Shown here in pieces: positions 16,959 to 26,300 of a DNA stretch of 44,594 nt (its first letter is position 1; every line of letters begins with the position of its first letter). This DNA comes from Tannerella sp. (GTDB lineage Bacteria > Bacteroidota > Bacteroidia > Bacteroidales > Tannerellaceae): assembly GCA_031276175.1 (NCBI GenBank), contig JAISNP010000108.1:1-44594 (forward strand), written 5' to 3'. Below the pieces are notes generated by a model that saw nothing but the letters and a program-made list of their open reading frames with translations, made no database searches and was not told the origin of the DNA. Both the position numbers and the translations under genes were made by a program.

Positions 16959-19181
16959 ATGAGTACAACGTCATTTTTTACGGCGGAAGAGAAACGGGAG
17001 TTTTTTTCTGCTTATCATGCATTGGTTTCGCGTCTTTCGTCGTGTCTGGAAAAGGACGATGTGCGGAAGATGAAGGCGCTGATGCGTCGCGTGGTGGCGC
17101 TCGACTGCTACGGTCGCGATCAGAACGGCATCAACGGGCTTTTGCGCAATATACGGACGGCGGTCATCGCCACGTCGGATATTGGGTTGAAGCGTACGTC
17201 GGTGATTGCGCTTTTGCTCTATCGTCCGGTCTACAAGAAGATCATCGACGCGGAGGAGGTGCGCGAAGCTTTCGGCGACGATGTGACGCTTATCATTCAC
17301 CGCTTGCTGAAGACGTCCGACCTTTATGCGCGCAACACGGCCGTCAATTCCGAGAACTTTCATCGCCTGCTTTTCTCTTTTGCCGAAGACGTGCGCGTGA
17401 TCCTCATCATGATTGCCGACCGCCTCTGCATGATGCGGATGGGGAAGCAAATCCGGGTCGAGAGAGACCGCATCCGTCTGGCCACGGAGGTGTCGTATCT
17501 TTACGCTCCGCTGGCGCACAGGCTGGGGCTGTACAAGATCAAGAGCGAACTGGAGGACTTGTCGCTAAAGTATATCGACCCGAAGCAATATGACTTTATC
17601 AAGACGCGGCTGAACGAAACGAAACGTTCGCGCGATGCCTATATCGCCGAGTTTATCAAGCCCGTCGGGGAGCGTCTCGAAGCGGCCGGCCTCGAATGTG
17701 AAATCAAGGGGCGCACCAAGTCCATCCATTCCATCAACAGCAAGATGAAGAAGCAGCAAACGGATTTCGAAGGGATATACGACTTGTTTGCCATCCGCGT
17801 AATTCTGGATTCGAAGCCCGAAAAGGAACGCGAGGAGTGCTGGCAGGCGTTTTCGATTATCACCGACATGTACCAGCCTAATCCGCAACGAATGAGGGAC
17901 TGGATTTCGGTTCCGAAAAACAACGGCTACGAAAGTTTGCACATCACCGTGCTTGGCCCCGGCAACCGGTGGGTGGAGGTGCAGATACGTACCCGGCGGA
18001 TGGACGAGATTGCGGAGCGCGGACTGGCGGCGCACTGGAAATACAAGGGTGTGAAAACGGAACGCGGACTGGACGAATTTATGAGCGACGTGCGCGCCAT
18101 GCTCGAAACGCAGAGCGCAAGTCCGATGGACATGATGCGCGAGTTCAGGATGGACTTGTACGAGGATGAAATATACGTCTTCACTCCCACCGGCGAACTC
18201 GTCAAGCTGGCGAAGGGCGCCACGGCGCTCGACTTTGCCTTTGCCATACATTCGAAGCTCGGCTGCCGCTGCGTGTCGGGCAGGGTGAACGGCCGCAACG
18301 TGCCCATACGCCATGTGCTGAACAACGGCGATTCGGTAGAAATCATCACCTCGCCGCAGCAGAAACCGAAGCAGGACTGGCTCGCGTTCGTGGCCACATC
18401 CAAGGCGCGCACGAAAATCAGACAGGCGCTCCGCGAAGAGGCCGCAAGGGCAACGGAATATGCGCGCGAACTGTTGCAGCGTCGCTTCAAGAACCGGAAG
18501 ATCGACCTCGACGAGCCTTTGCTGATGCGCTACATCAAGAAGAAGGGTTTCAAAACCGTTACCGACTTCTACGTCGAAATAGCGGAGGAACGGCTGGACG
18601 TCAACTGCGTCATCGAGGAATATCTCGACATGGAACGCCGCGAAAAGGAGGCGACCGAACATGCCGAAACGCGCAGCGCGGAGCAGTTTACCGCCATCCC
18701 GCAAACGGAAAAGAGCGGCGGACACGACGAACTCATCATCGACCGCCACCTGACGGGCATCGACTACCGGCTGGCCAAGTGCTGCAATCCGATTTTCGGC
18801 GACGAGATTTTCGGTTTCGTCTCCTCGCAAGGCATAAAGATACATCGCCGCGAATGTCCCAACGCCCCCGAAATGTTCAGCCGCTTCGGATACCGCATCC
18901 TGCCGGCGCGGTGGAACAGCGAAGGAGGCGGAGGATACGGCATCACGCTGCGCGTCATCGGGCACGACGACATCGGCATCGTCACCAACATCTCGTCCGT
19001 CATCTCCAAAGAAAACGAGATGACGCTACGCTCCATACACGTCGATTCCGTCGACGGGCTTTTTCAGGGCGACATCACCGTAATGGTGCGCAATACACTG
19101 GCAATGGAGCGGCTCATCAAAAAAATCAAGGAAGTAAAAGGCGTCAAGCAGGTCACGCGGCTGTACAGTCGCAAGTCGTAA
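16959..19181 (+). CDS. RelA/SpoT family (p)ppGpp synthetase with degenerate HD domain
   Basis: This 740-residue protein makes the stringent-response alarmones from ATP and GDP/GTP. Domain order is HD (1-180), synthetase (about 235-370: GRTKSIHSINSKMKK, YDLFAIRVI, KNNGYESLHITVLGP, VEVQIRTRRMDEIAERG), TGS (about 405-470: EIYVFTPTGELVKL), a zinc-finger/helical region (about 605-650: YRLAKCCNPIFGDEI, HRRECPNA) and ACT (about 665-735). In the HD domain the usual HDxxED motif reads YRPVYKK (88-94) and the usual DRLHNMR reads DRLCMMR (154-160). The metal-binding His/Asp needed for ppGpp hydrolysis are therefore missing, suggesting a synthetase-only enzyme. A second, hydrolase-competent member is expected elsewhere. 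Confidence 0.93.
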   Translation: MSTTSFFTAEEKREFFSAYHALVSRLSSCLEKDDVRKMKALMRRVVALDCYGRDQNGINGLLRNIRTAVIATSDIGLKRTSVIALLLYRPVYKKIIDAEEVREAFGDDVTLIIHRLLKTSDLYARNTAVNSENFHRLLFSFAEDVRVILIMIADRLCMMRMGKQIRVERDRIRLATEVSYLYAPLAHRLGLYKIKSELEDLSLKYIDPKQYDFIKTRLNETKRSRDAYIAEFIKPVGERLEAAGLECEIKGRTKSIHSINSKMKKQQTDFEGIYDLFAIRVILDSKPEKEREECWQAFSIITDMYQPNPQRMRDWISVPKNNGYESLHITVLGPGNRWVEVQIRTRRMDEIAERGLAAHWKYKGVKTERGLDEFMSDVRAMLETQSASPMDMMREFRMDLYEDEIYVFTPTGELVKLAKGATALDFAFAIHSKLGCRCVSGRVNGRNVPIRHVLNNGDSVEIITSPQQKPKQDWLAFVATSKARTKIRQALREEAARATEYARELLQRRFKNRKIDLDEPLLMRYIKKKGFKTVTDFYVEIAEERLDVNCVIEEYLDMERREKEATEHAETRSAEQFTAIPQTEKSGGHDELIIDRHLTGIDYRLAKCCNPIFGDEIFGFVSSQGIKIHRRECPNAPEMFSRFGYRILPARWNSEGGGGYGITLRVIGHDDIGIVTNISSVISKENEMTLRSIHVDSVDGLFQGDITVMVRNTLAMERLIKKIKEVKGVKQVTRLYSRKS

Positions 19182-19250
19182 ATCGGACAACCGTTCCTGC
19201 CGACTTTGGGCTAACCCGGATGTCCCGGCGACGAAGGCGGGAGGGTGTTT

Positions 19251-19754
19251 TTGTTCCCGGAAGTTCCGGCACATAAAATTTCCGAAGCATTTTTGTTCCC
19301 GGAGACTTCGGAACACAAAATTTCTTGAGCATTTTTGTTCCCGGAGACTTCGGAACGCAAAATTTCTTGAGCATTTTTGTTCCCGGAGACTTCGGAACAC
19401 AAAATTTCTTGAGCATTTTTGTTCCCGGAGACTCCGGAACACAAAATTTCTTGAGCATTTTTGTTCCCGGAGACTTCGGAACACAAAATTTCTTGAGCAT
19501 TTTTGTTCCCGGAGACTTCGAAACACAAAATTTCTTGAGCATTTTTGTTCCCGGAGACTTCGGAACACAAAATTTCTTGAGCATTTTTGTTCCCGGAACC
19601 TCCGGGACGAAAATTTCCCTGAGCATTTTTGTTCCCGGAGACTCCGGGACGAAAATTTCCCTGAGCATTTTTGTTCCCGGAGACTCCGGGACGAAAAATT
19701 CCCCGAGCATTTTTGTTCCCGGAGGTTCCGGGATGAAAAATGCTCGGGGAAGTC
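19251..19754. repeat. Tandem array, 12 units of 42 bp (2 x 21), hairpin in each
   Basis: TTGTTCCC recurs at 19251, 19293, 19335, 19377, 19419, 19461, 19503, 19545, 19587, 19629, 19671 and 19713, exactly 42 bases apart. Each unit has a GC-rich dyad (for example TCCCGGAG-A-CTCCGGGA) and an AT-rich part with AAAATTT and GAGCATTTTT. Two unit types occur: earlier units with CTTCGGAACAC and later ones with CTCCGGGACGA. The dyad centre varies (AAGTT, AGACT, AACCT, AGGTT between CCGG arms), mostly keeping pairing. The array sits in the convergent gap between the relA-like gene and the lipoprotein gene at 19831. It is open in several frames and produces false ORFs on both strands. Confidence 0.95.
19701..19749. 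other. 49-bp near-perfect hairpin that closes the 42-bp array
   Basis: CCCCGAGCATTTTT (19701-19714) is the exact reverse complement of AAAAATGCTCGGGG (19736-19749), and between them TCCCGGA and TCCGGGA pair as well. The final repeat unit is thus followed by an inverted copy of the spacer. In either direction it would form a strong stem and could end transcription from both convergent genes. Confidence 0.8.
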
Positions 19755-19830
19755 GAAAAAATAGAACGATTTTGCAGGTTCCATCCGTGTGAGTTTGCGG
19801 GGATGAGATGGAATCCCGTCGGGATGTGCG

Positions 19831-21540
19831 CTATCTTTTACTGCAATCTACCGTTATCTCTCCCTTGTCGGGCAAAATGCGGAACGCGCATCCGTCCGCT
19901 TCGGCAAAAGCGCCTTTCAGGCAGGCGATGCCGTACTCGAAACCACTGTACGCCGCACGAATTTGAGATTTTTCGACGGACACGAACGGAAGCTCTGCGG
20001 GCGCAGCCGCTGTTTTCAGTTCCAGCGCCCACGAGTCTTTGTCGTTGCCCGTCACTTCGAAACGGTCTTCGTAGAAAGTGAACGTAAATTTCCGTTCCGC
20101 AGCGTCCGAAAACGCGACCTGCAACACGTTGTCGGGAAGTTCGGATACCGCAGGCGCGCCGACGGTCAGCGGCTGTCCGTCGCTGCCGACGATTCGCAGA
20201 CCGGCCTTGTCGCTACGCGTACTCCACATAAAACCATCGACAACGGGCAGGGTGGTATAAATGCACTGCGTCGATTCGCCCGCTTTGGTGAGATAGTCCG
20301 ATTCGAACCGTTCGTCGAACAGATGGATGTCGCGGAAGCGGAAAGCGGAGCCTTCCCACAACAGATTGACGCGGTAGAAACGACTGTTGTACCAGACAGT
20401 TTTGTTGCCCTGATTCCGGTGGTCGGTCAGCGCGGCGACGGCGGTAGCGGGCGTCACCGGATAGCGTTCGCGAAACCATCGCCCGGACGATTCCAGCGTT
20501 TCGATGCGTATCTTTCCCTGTTTGTGCAGCGAATCGAGCATGGGAATCTGCATTTCGAGTCCCTCGCGCATCTTCGCCCATGTGAATGAATTTTCCTGAC
20601 CGGCCTGCACGTAGTTGAACGCAAGACAAGGCTCGTCGAACATCGAACGGAAAAACCATTCTACCCAGCCGCGCGTGCCGCCGCCGCCTTCGTGTCCCTG
20701 ATATACGGGCTCGAGCGAAATGACATGCTGCGCCGCGCCTCCCAAACCGGCGTCGTACTGATAGATCGGGTCGCTGCCCAACATGCGGAAGACGGGTACC
20801 GGTATTTGTCCCGTCGCAGTTTGCGCGGGCATGTAAGCATTTCGACGGCTCGGATAGTATGCCTGATTCCAGTAGCCTCCCCAAAGCGTATAGCCGTCGG
20901 TGCCGATCTGGTCTTTGCAGTTACACGACGCCGTGATGTGATATTTGTCGGACATATAGCCCAGCGTATGCGCGTCGATGAACCACGAGCCGACCGAAGC
21001 GGGATATTTCCCGAACACGGATTTGAATTTTTCCATATATACATCGACGAGTTTCTCGCGTTCGGCAGGCGTGTATCCGGTAGCAAATCCGACATCGGCG
21101 TGCCAGTCCCACGGGAAACGTCCTCGCCACGCCATCCCCGCCGCTTCGACGTGCGGCTGCGTGATTTCCCACCATGCGCCGACTTCGGAGCCGGGCGTCA
21201 GTTCGGTTTTCAACAGTTCCTGATACTTGGGATTCAGCAAGGCATCGTACTGCAACAGAAAAGTGCCCGGCAGCCCGTACTGTTTCAGTTGCTTCACCTG
21301 CTCGACCACCGTTTCGTACAGTTCGTCCCGCATCATGTCGGGGTCGTCGGTACGCGGCTCCAACTGCCTGATGAAATTCACGATATTCACAATACGCGGA
21401 GCCTCGGATACGGTCGTCTCCGCCTTTGTCGCCGCAGTGCATCCCGCACACAGCACGATAGCCCCGGCCATAAGACCGGCGGCAATAATGTTTTTGAATG
21501 ATGACTGCGACAGTCGTGCTTCGGATGATAATCTTTTCAT
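19831..21540 (-). CDS. Uncharacterised lipoprotein, predicted barrel glycan-active enzyme
   Basis: This 569-residue protein has a lipoprotein signal ending in LCAGC (Cys34). I do not recognise a named family with certainty. The N-terminal 300 residues (IVNIVNFIRQLEPR, GLPGTFLLQYDALL, EVGAWWEITQPHVEAAG, PASVGSWFIDAHTLGYMSDK) read like a beta/alpha barrel with many Trp, Asp and His, reminiscent of glycoside hydrolase/deacetylase barrels. The C-terminal 200 residues look like beta sandwich. It lies downstream of the second SusC/SusD pair, but a perfect stem-loop (21621-21653) and a promoter box (21607-21614) stand between, so it is probably transcribed separately. A role in processing the SusC/SusD substrate is inferred from position only. 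Confidence 0.7.
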   Translation of the reverse strand: MKRLSSEARLSQSSFKNIIAAGLMAGAIVLCAGCTAATKAETTVSEAPRIVNIVNFIRQLEPRTDDPDMMRDELYETVVEQVKQLKQYGLPGTFLLQYDALLNPKYQELLKTELTPGSEVGAWWEITQPHVEAAGMAWRGRFPWDWHADVGFATGYTPAEREKLVDVYMEKFKSVFGKYPASVGSWFIDAHTLGYMSDKYHITASCNCKDQIGTDGYTLWGGYWNQAYYPSRRNAYMPAQTATGQIPVPVFRMLGSDPIYQYDAGLGGAAQHVISLEPVYQGHEGGGGTRGWVEWFFRSMFDEPCLAFNYVQAGQENSFTWAKMREGLEMQIPMLDSLHKQGKIRIETLESSGRWFRERYPVTPATAVAALTDHRNQGNKTVWYNSRFYRVNLLWEGSAFRFRDIHLFDERFESDYLTKAGESTQCIYTTLPVVDGFMWSTRSDKAGLRIVGSDGQPLTVGAPAVSELPDNVLQVAFSDAAERKFTFTFYEDRFEVTGNDKDSWALELKTAAAPAELPFVSVEKSQIRAAYSGFEYGIACLKGAFAEADGCAFRILPDKGEITVDCSKR

Positions 21541-21606
21541 AATTTGATATGTTTATAATGTTTGTTACTCCCTTCGCCGGACGGTTTTGCCGGAGAAATG
21601 GAGCTG

Positions 21607-21614
21607 CAAAAGTA
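21607..21614 (-). promoter_or_regulatory. Bacteroidota -7 promoter box before the lipoprotein gene
   Basis: The minus strand reads TACTTTTG (TAnnTTTG), 66 bases before the ATG at 21540 and directly after the stem-loop that ends the SusC/SusD transcript. Confidence 0.5.
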
Positions 21615-21653
21615 ATAATAAAACAGATGGACGGATAGCCCGTCCATCTGTTT
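21615..21653 (-). terminator. Rho-independent terminator after the second susD gene
   Basis: AAACAGATGGACGG (21621-21634) and CCGTCCATCTGTTT (21640-21653) are perfect 14-base arms around a 5-base loop. On the minus strand the stem is followed by TTTTATTATTAC. It begins 11 bases after the SusD stop at 21665. Confidence 0.75.
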
Positions 21654-21664
21654 ATCATTGTTCG

Positions 21665-23290
21665 TCAATCGTAATACGGATTTTGTTCTAACGTATTTCC
21701 GCTCTTGGTAATTTCGTCGCGCGGGATCGGCAGCAGGTAATGTTGCGGATAGAAATGCCGCTCCAGCACCGTAATGGGATTATACGTAAACGAGCCGTCG
21801 TTGTTTTTGACAATCTGGACGCCGATGGCCGGCTTGTTTTCGTATTCGTCGGCAATCAGCCACCTGCGAAGGTCGTAGTAACGGTGATTTTCCATCGCAA
21901 GCTCTATGCGCCGTTCGTTACGGAGTTTTTCGAGCAGTTCGGCGCCCGTCGCCGTGACGTGCGGCATTTCTACTCCCGGCCTGTCGCGCACCATGTTGAT
22001 GTATTTACGACATTCTTCTTCATTGCCGAGATTATACTGCGCCTCGGCATAATTCAAATAGAACTCCGCCAGCCGGAAGAATACCCAGGGCTGCGTCACT
22101 CTGTCCGACTCGTTCAGCACCTGATTCTCGTCGTGATATTTGTGCAGGTAGAAACCGGTCAGCGAGCAGTTCCAGCTTCCTACCGGCCCTTCGTTCGTAT
22201 CCAGCCCGCCGGGAATAAATGTTTCTACCGGCCTCCCTCTGAACACGGCGCCGTTGTAGAGTATCGTCGCATCGAAGCGCGGGTCGCGGCCGGCATACGG
22301 ATTGGCCGGATCGAATCCCGAACCGGATTCGGACGGTCTCTTACCGGTAGCCTTCAGTTCGTAGTCGTCCACCAGATTCTGAAGCGGACAGTTGCCGCCC
22401 CATCCGCCGTAGCCGTTCGGCGAGTTGAACACATTCATCATCGTGCCGTTTCCCTTGGTAAACTGACGTTGGAATATCACTTCATCGTTGTTTACGAGGA
22501 AGATTTTCCGGTAATCGTTATACAGGCTGTGTTCCGGCAGCCGGGTCACTTCCAGCGCTGCGGCCGCGGCTTTCTCCCATTTGCCGCGATCGTTGCCGGC
22601 GTTGTTCATCGGGCTTGCCGCATACAGCAGCACGCGCGACTTCAACGCCCTGCACGCATTGGCCGATGCTTTCCCGTAGTTTGCTCCCGATTGAACGGCC
22701 GGCAAATAACCGATGGCCTCGTCCAGTTCCCTGGTGATGAAATCGACACATTCGTCGTATGTGTTTCGCCGAATGGCATAATCCGTATCCGTCATCGAAT
22801 AGGTTTTGGTGATAAGCGGCACGCCGCCGAAACGCCATATCAGGTTGGCATACACAAACGCGCGGATGAATTTCATTTCGCCCGTCAACGTCTTTTTGAC
22901 GTCGTCGCTTACCGTCGCCGCATCTATTTTCTCGAAAAACGTATTGATGTTGCGAAGCTGCTCATAGGCTTTCGACCAGTAGTTGAAATTGGCAAACCTG
23001 TTTGCGTCGAACGTGGTAATGTTGTCCGGATTCATTTCGCCCCTCGAAATCAGCACCGAACTGCTGGCTCCATGGCGGGAATATGTTTCGTCGGTAGTCG
23101 AAGACATCATCGCTTCGTCGAAGCCGTGGGGAATGGCGTTGTAACAAGCCGCCACGTATGCCGTCAAAAGGGCGTCGTCGTTGAATACGTCTTCTTCCGA
23201 AATGGCATCCAGCGGTTTTTTATCCAGAAACTCACTGTCGCATGATGCCAGATAAAACAATGCAATGATTAATGATATATACTTTTTCAT
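21665..23290 (-). CDS. SusD/RagB family glycan-binding lipoprotein
   Basis: This 541-residue surface lipoprotein partners the SusC gene 13 bases upstream. The signal ends in the lipobox LASC with Cys17 (FYLASCDSEF). SusD hallmarks are present: MKFIRAFVYANLIWRFGGVP, DECVDFITRELDEAIGYLP, ACRALKSRVLLYAASPM, FRLAEFYLNYAEAQYNLG, RNERRIELAMENHRYYDLRR and the terminal LEQNPYYD. The length is typical. It differs clearly from the first SusD of the window, so the two loci probably handle different glycans. Confidence 0.96.
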   Translation of the reverse strand: MKKYISLIIALFYLASCDSEFLDKKPLDAISEEDVFNDDALLTAYVAACYNAIPHGFDEAMMSSTTDETYSRHGASSSVLISRGEMNPDNITTFDANRFANFNYWSKAYEQLRNINTFFEKIDAATVSDDVKKTLTGEMKFIRAFVYANLIWRFGGVPLITKTYSMTDTDYAIRRNTYDECVDFITRELDEAIGYLPAVQSGANYGKASANACRALKSRVLLYAASPMNNAGNDRGKWEKAAAAALEVTRLPEHSLYNDYRKIFLVNNDEVIFQRQFTKGNGTMMNVFNSPNGYGGWGGNCPLQNLVDDYELKATGKRPSESGSGFDPANPYAGRDPRFDATILYNGAVFRGRPVETFIPGGLDTNEGPVGSWNCSLTGFYLHKYHDENQVLNESDRVTQPWVFFRLAEFYLNYAEAQYNLGNEEECRKYINMVRDRPGVEMPHVTATGAELLEKLRNERRIELAMENHRYYDLRRWLIADEYENKPAIGVQIVKNNDGSFTYNPITVLERHFYPQHYLLPIPRDEITKSGNTLEQNPYYD

Positions 23291-23303
23291 ACTCAGTCGC
23301 TAT

Positions 23304-26300
23304 TTAAAAAGTTAAGTTTATACCGGCATTAAATATCCGGAGTTGTGGATAATAAGACCCGTCTACCGAAGACGTTTCGGGGTCAAGAAGTTTGATTCGG
23401 CTAATCGTGAACAGATTGTAACCGCTTAAATACAGTCTCAGATTTTTGATGTAAAGTTTTCTGTACAGTTCCGAAGGCAGGGTGTATCCGATTTCCATGT
23501 TTTTCAAGCGCAGAAACGAAGCATTCTGTATCCAGAAATCCGAATTGTAGTTGTCGTAATTGTTGTTATTGCCTCCGGCTCTTGGCATGGAGCCGTTGAG
23601 GTTTGTCGGCGACCAGCGGTCTTCCAGACGTTCCATAAAACTGTTGCTTGACTGGTCTACCCTGAAATGGATGGCTTGTTCCGCACGTCCCTGCCCCTGA
23701 AGCAGGATACTGAAATCAAAATTTTTCCAGCTTGCCGTGGCGGTCAGTCCGAATACGATTTCCGGGAAGTTGGTCAGGTCGCGTCTTTCGCGGTCAAGGT
23801 TCGTGATTGCGCCGTCGCCGTCCATGTCTTCATACTTCAAGTCGCCCGGAATCGTGCCGGCCAGATGCGGGTATGCGTCTATTTCCTGCTGATTCCTGAA
23901 AATGCCTGCGGTTTTGTAATACAGGCCGGCGCCTAAGGGTTTCCCTTCGGCCTTCATATAATCATGACCTTCCGGCCAGGGCGTTTCGTCGATGAAAACG
24001 ACCTTGTTGCGGGCATACAGGAAGTTTCCGGCAAGGCTGTATTGTACCTCTCCGCCCTTGTTGCGATGGGTCAGTTGCAATTCGAATCCCCTGTTGTTTA
24101 CCTTTCCTATATTCTCGTCCGGCAGGTTAATCAGTCCGGTGTAGTTAGGAATGGAGGCATTGCGTTTGGCAAGGATGTTGGAACGGGTCATCTTGAATAT
24201 TTCCGCTTCAAATCCCAGTAAGCCGTTCAATACGCTGCCTTCCAGGGCGGCGTTGTACGTATCGGCCACTTCCCATGTCACATCCTGATTGGGGAATCCG
24301 ACCTGATAAACGCCCTGCGCATCCGTGGCGTTGAATACGTAATTCCGGCCATAGGTATATTTGAGCATATACTGGAATGCGGTAATGTTGTCATTACCCT
24401 GTTTCCCCCATGAAGCGCGCAGTTTCAGATTGTCCAGCCAGTCCGCACGATCTTTGAGGAACGATTCTTCCGACAGCCTCCAACCTGCGGAAATGCCCGG
24501 AAAGAAACCCCAGCGTTTGTCTTTCTGGAAGATATACGAACCGTCGTATCTGAACGTAGCCTGAATCATGTATTTCCCCGCATAATCGTACACCGCACGG
24601 CCGAAATAACTCCGGCGGGCTGTTTCGGATGCCGTACCGCTGTTGTCGAAGTTCGACTTGTTGGAACTTCCGGCAAACAGTTGATCTATCGAAGTAGATA
24701 AAAAGTCCCTCCGCGAAGTCCAGAAGTTATCCCTCCGGTAGCTGTTTTGCTCGTATCCCGCCATAATATCCACATTATGCACATCGGCAAAGTTGTGTTT
24801 ATACGTCAATCTGGTATTCACCGTCAGCGACGTTTCCGGCGTATATTCATGACGGAGCGTTGCCGTCTGTACAAGCGACGATGTGCGTTCCTCATAAGTG
24901 TCCGTAGCCTCGTCCCACGTATAATATGTCCACGGCGTAGTCCAGTTCTTCTGGTTGTTGCCCATCCTGTCGTATGCCGCATATCCGCCGACGGCCAGCC
25001 CGTCCAGCAGCCACGACATATCCCAGTTTGCCGTAAACATTCCGTTGAATACGCTGTAATTGCGTTTCTGGTAGCCGGTAGCTTCGGTCGAAGTAATGAC
25101 CGGATTACCCGAATCCATTCCGCCGGTAGGCAATCCGTTCGGCCAGCGTGCAAGAATATTGGGGTATCCGCGATACATGCGCCAGAAGTCGTCGCCATGA
25201 CCGGAATAGTTCCTGTCTTCGAGCCTGCCGGACAAGTCGATGCCGACATTCAGGTACTTGGCAATGGAGGCATCCACGTTGGAACGTATATCGTACTGTT
25301 GGTAGTGCGTAGCGCCGTTTTTGAACAGTCCGTCCTGATCGGAATATCCTCCGCTGACAAAGTAACGGACGCTTTCCGCCCCTCCGCTGACGGAAATATT
25401 GTAGCGTTGCTGCGGAGCCGTCTTCCTCAACGATTCTTCCGCCCAGTCGGTATTCGGAAAATGAATCGGATCCGAGCCGTTCCTGTACTTTTCAATATCG
25501 GCAGCGGAATAGGTCGGTTGCCGGCCGTCATACACATCTATTTCGCTGTAATATTCGGCGAAGGTAACTGCGTCGGCCATTTTGGGCAGGCGGGTAGGTT
25601 CCTGCAATCCCCAGTTGACGTTGAAGTCGATGACAGGCTTGCCCGTTTTCCCGCGCTTGGTTGTGACCAGAATCACACCGTTTGCCGAGCGCGAACCGTA
25701 AATGGCCGCCGTGGCGTCTTTCAGTACGGTGATGCTTTCGATGTCGTTCGGGTTGAGACGTTCCAGAGAACCGCGCCCTGCTATCCCGTCAATCAGGATC
25801 AGCGGATTGTTGTTTCCCGTCGTACTTTTTCCGCGAATATTGATGGATACGCCGTCATCGCCGGGTCGTCCGCCGCGATTGTTAATCACTACGCCCGGCA
25901 AGCGGCCTTCCAGCGACTGCCCCAGGTTGGCCGCAGGGCTTTTTATAATTTCCGCACCCCGCGTTGTGGCTACCGATCCCGTCAGGACGCCTTTCTTCTG
26001 CGTACCGTAGCCCACGACCACCACTTCTTCCAGCGACAGGTTGTCTTCCGCAAGCCTGACGGTCAGGTTGCTCTGCCCTGCGACGCTGATTTCCTGCGTC
26101 ACATATCCGATATAGGATATTTGCAGCGTGGCATTCGCCCGCACTTCCAGCGCGAATTTGCCTTCTGTGTCGGTGATTGTCCCGTTGGCCGCGACGCCCT
26201 TCTCCATTACATTCGCGCCGATTACCGGCTCGTCGTTCTGATCAACGACCGTCCCCGTGACGCGGGTTCTACTCTGCTGCGGTTCGACCGTTTCCGGCGA

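Noticed and set aside
19251-19754. CRISPR array
   Set aside because: The whole 42-bp unit repeats; there are no unique spacers and no cas genes in the window. The 21-bp arrays are too short in period as well.
19026-19792. Repetitive ORFs (REQKCSRNF, FVPGDFGTQNF types) across the 42-bp array
   Set aside because: All frames are open through the repeat and opposite strands both give ORFs; no signal, domain or promoter supports a protein.
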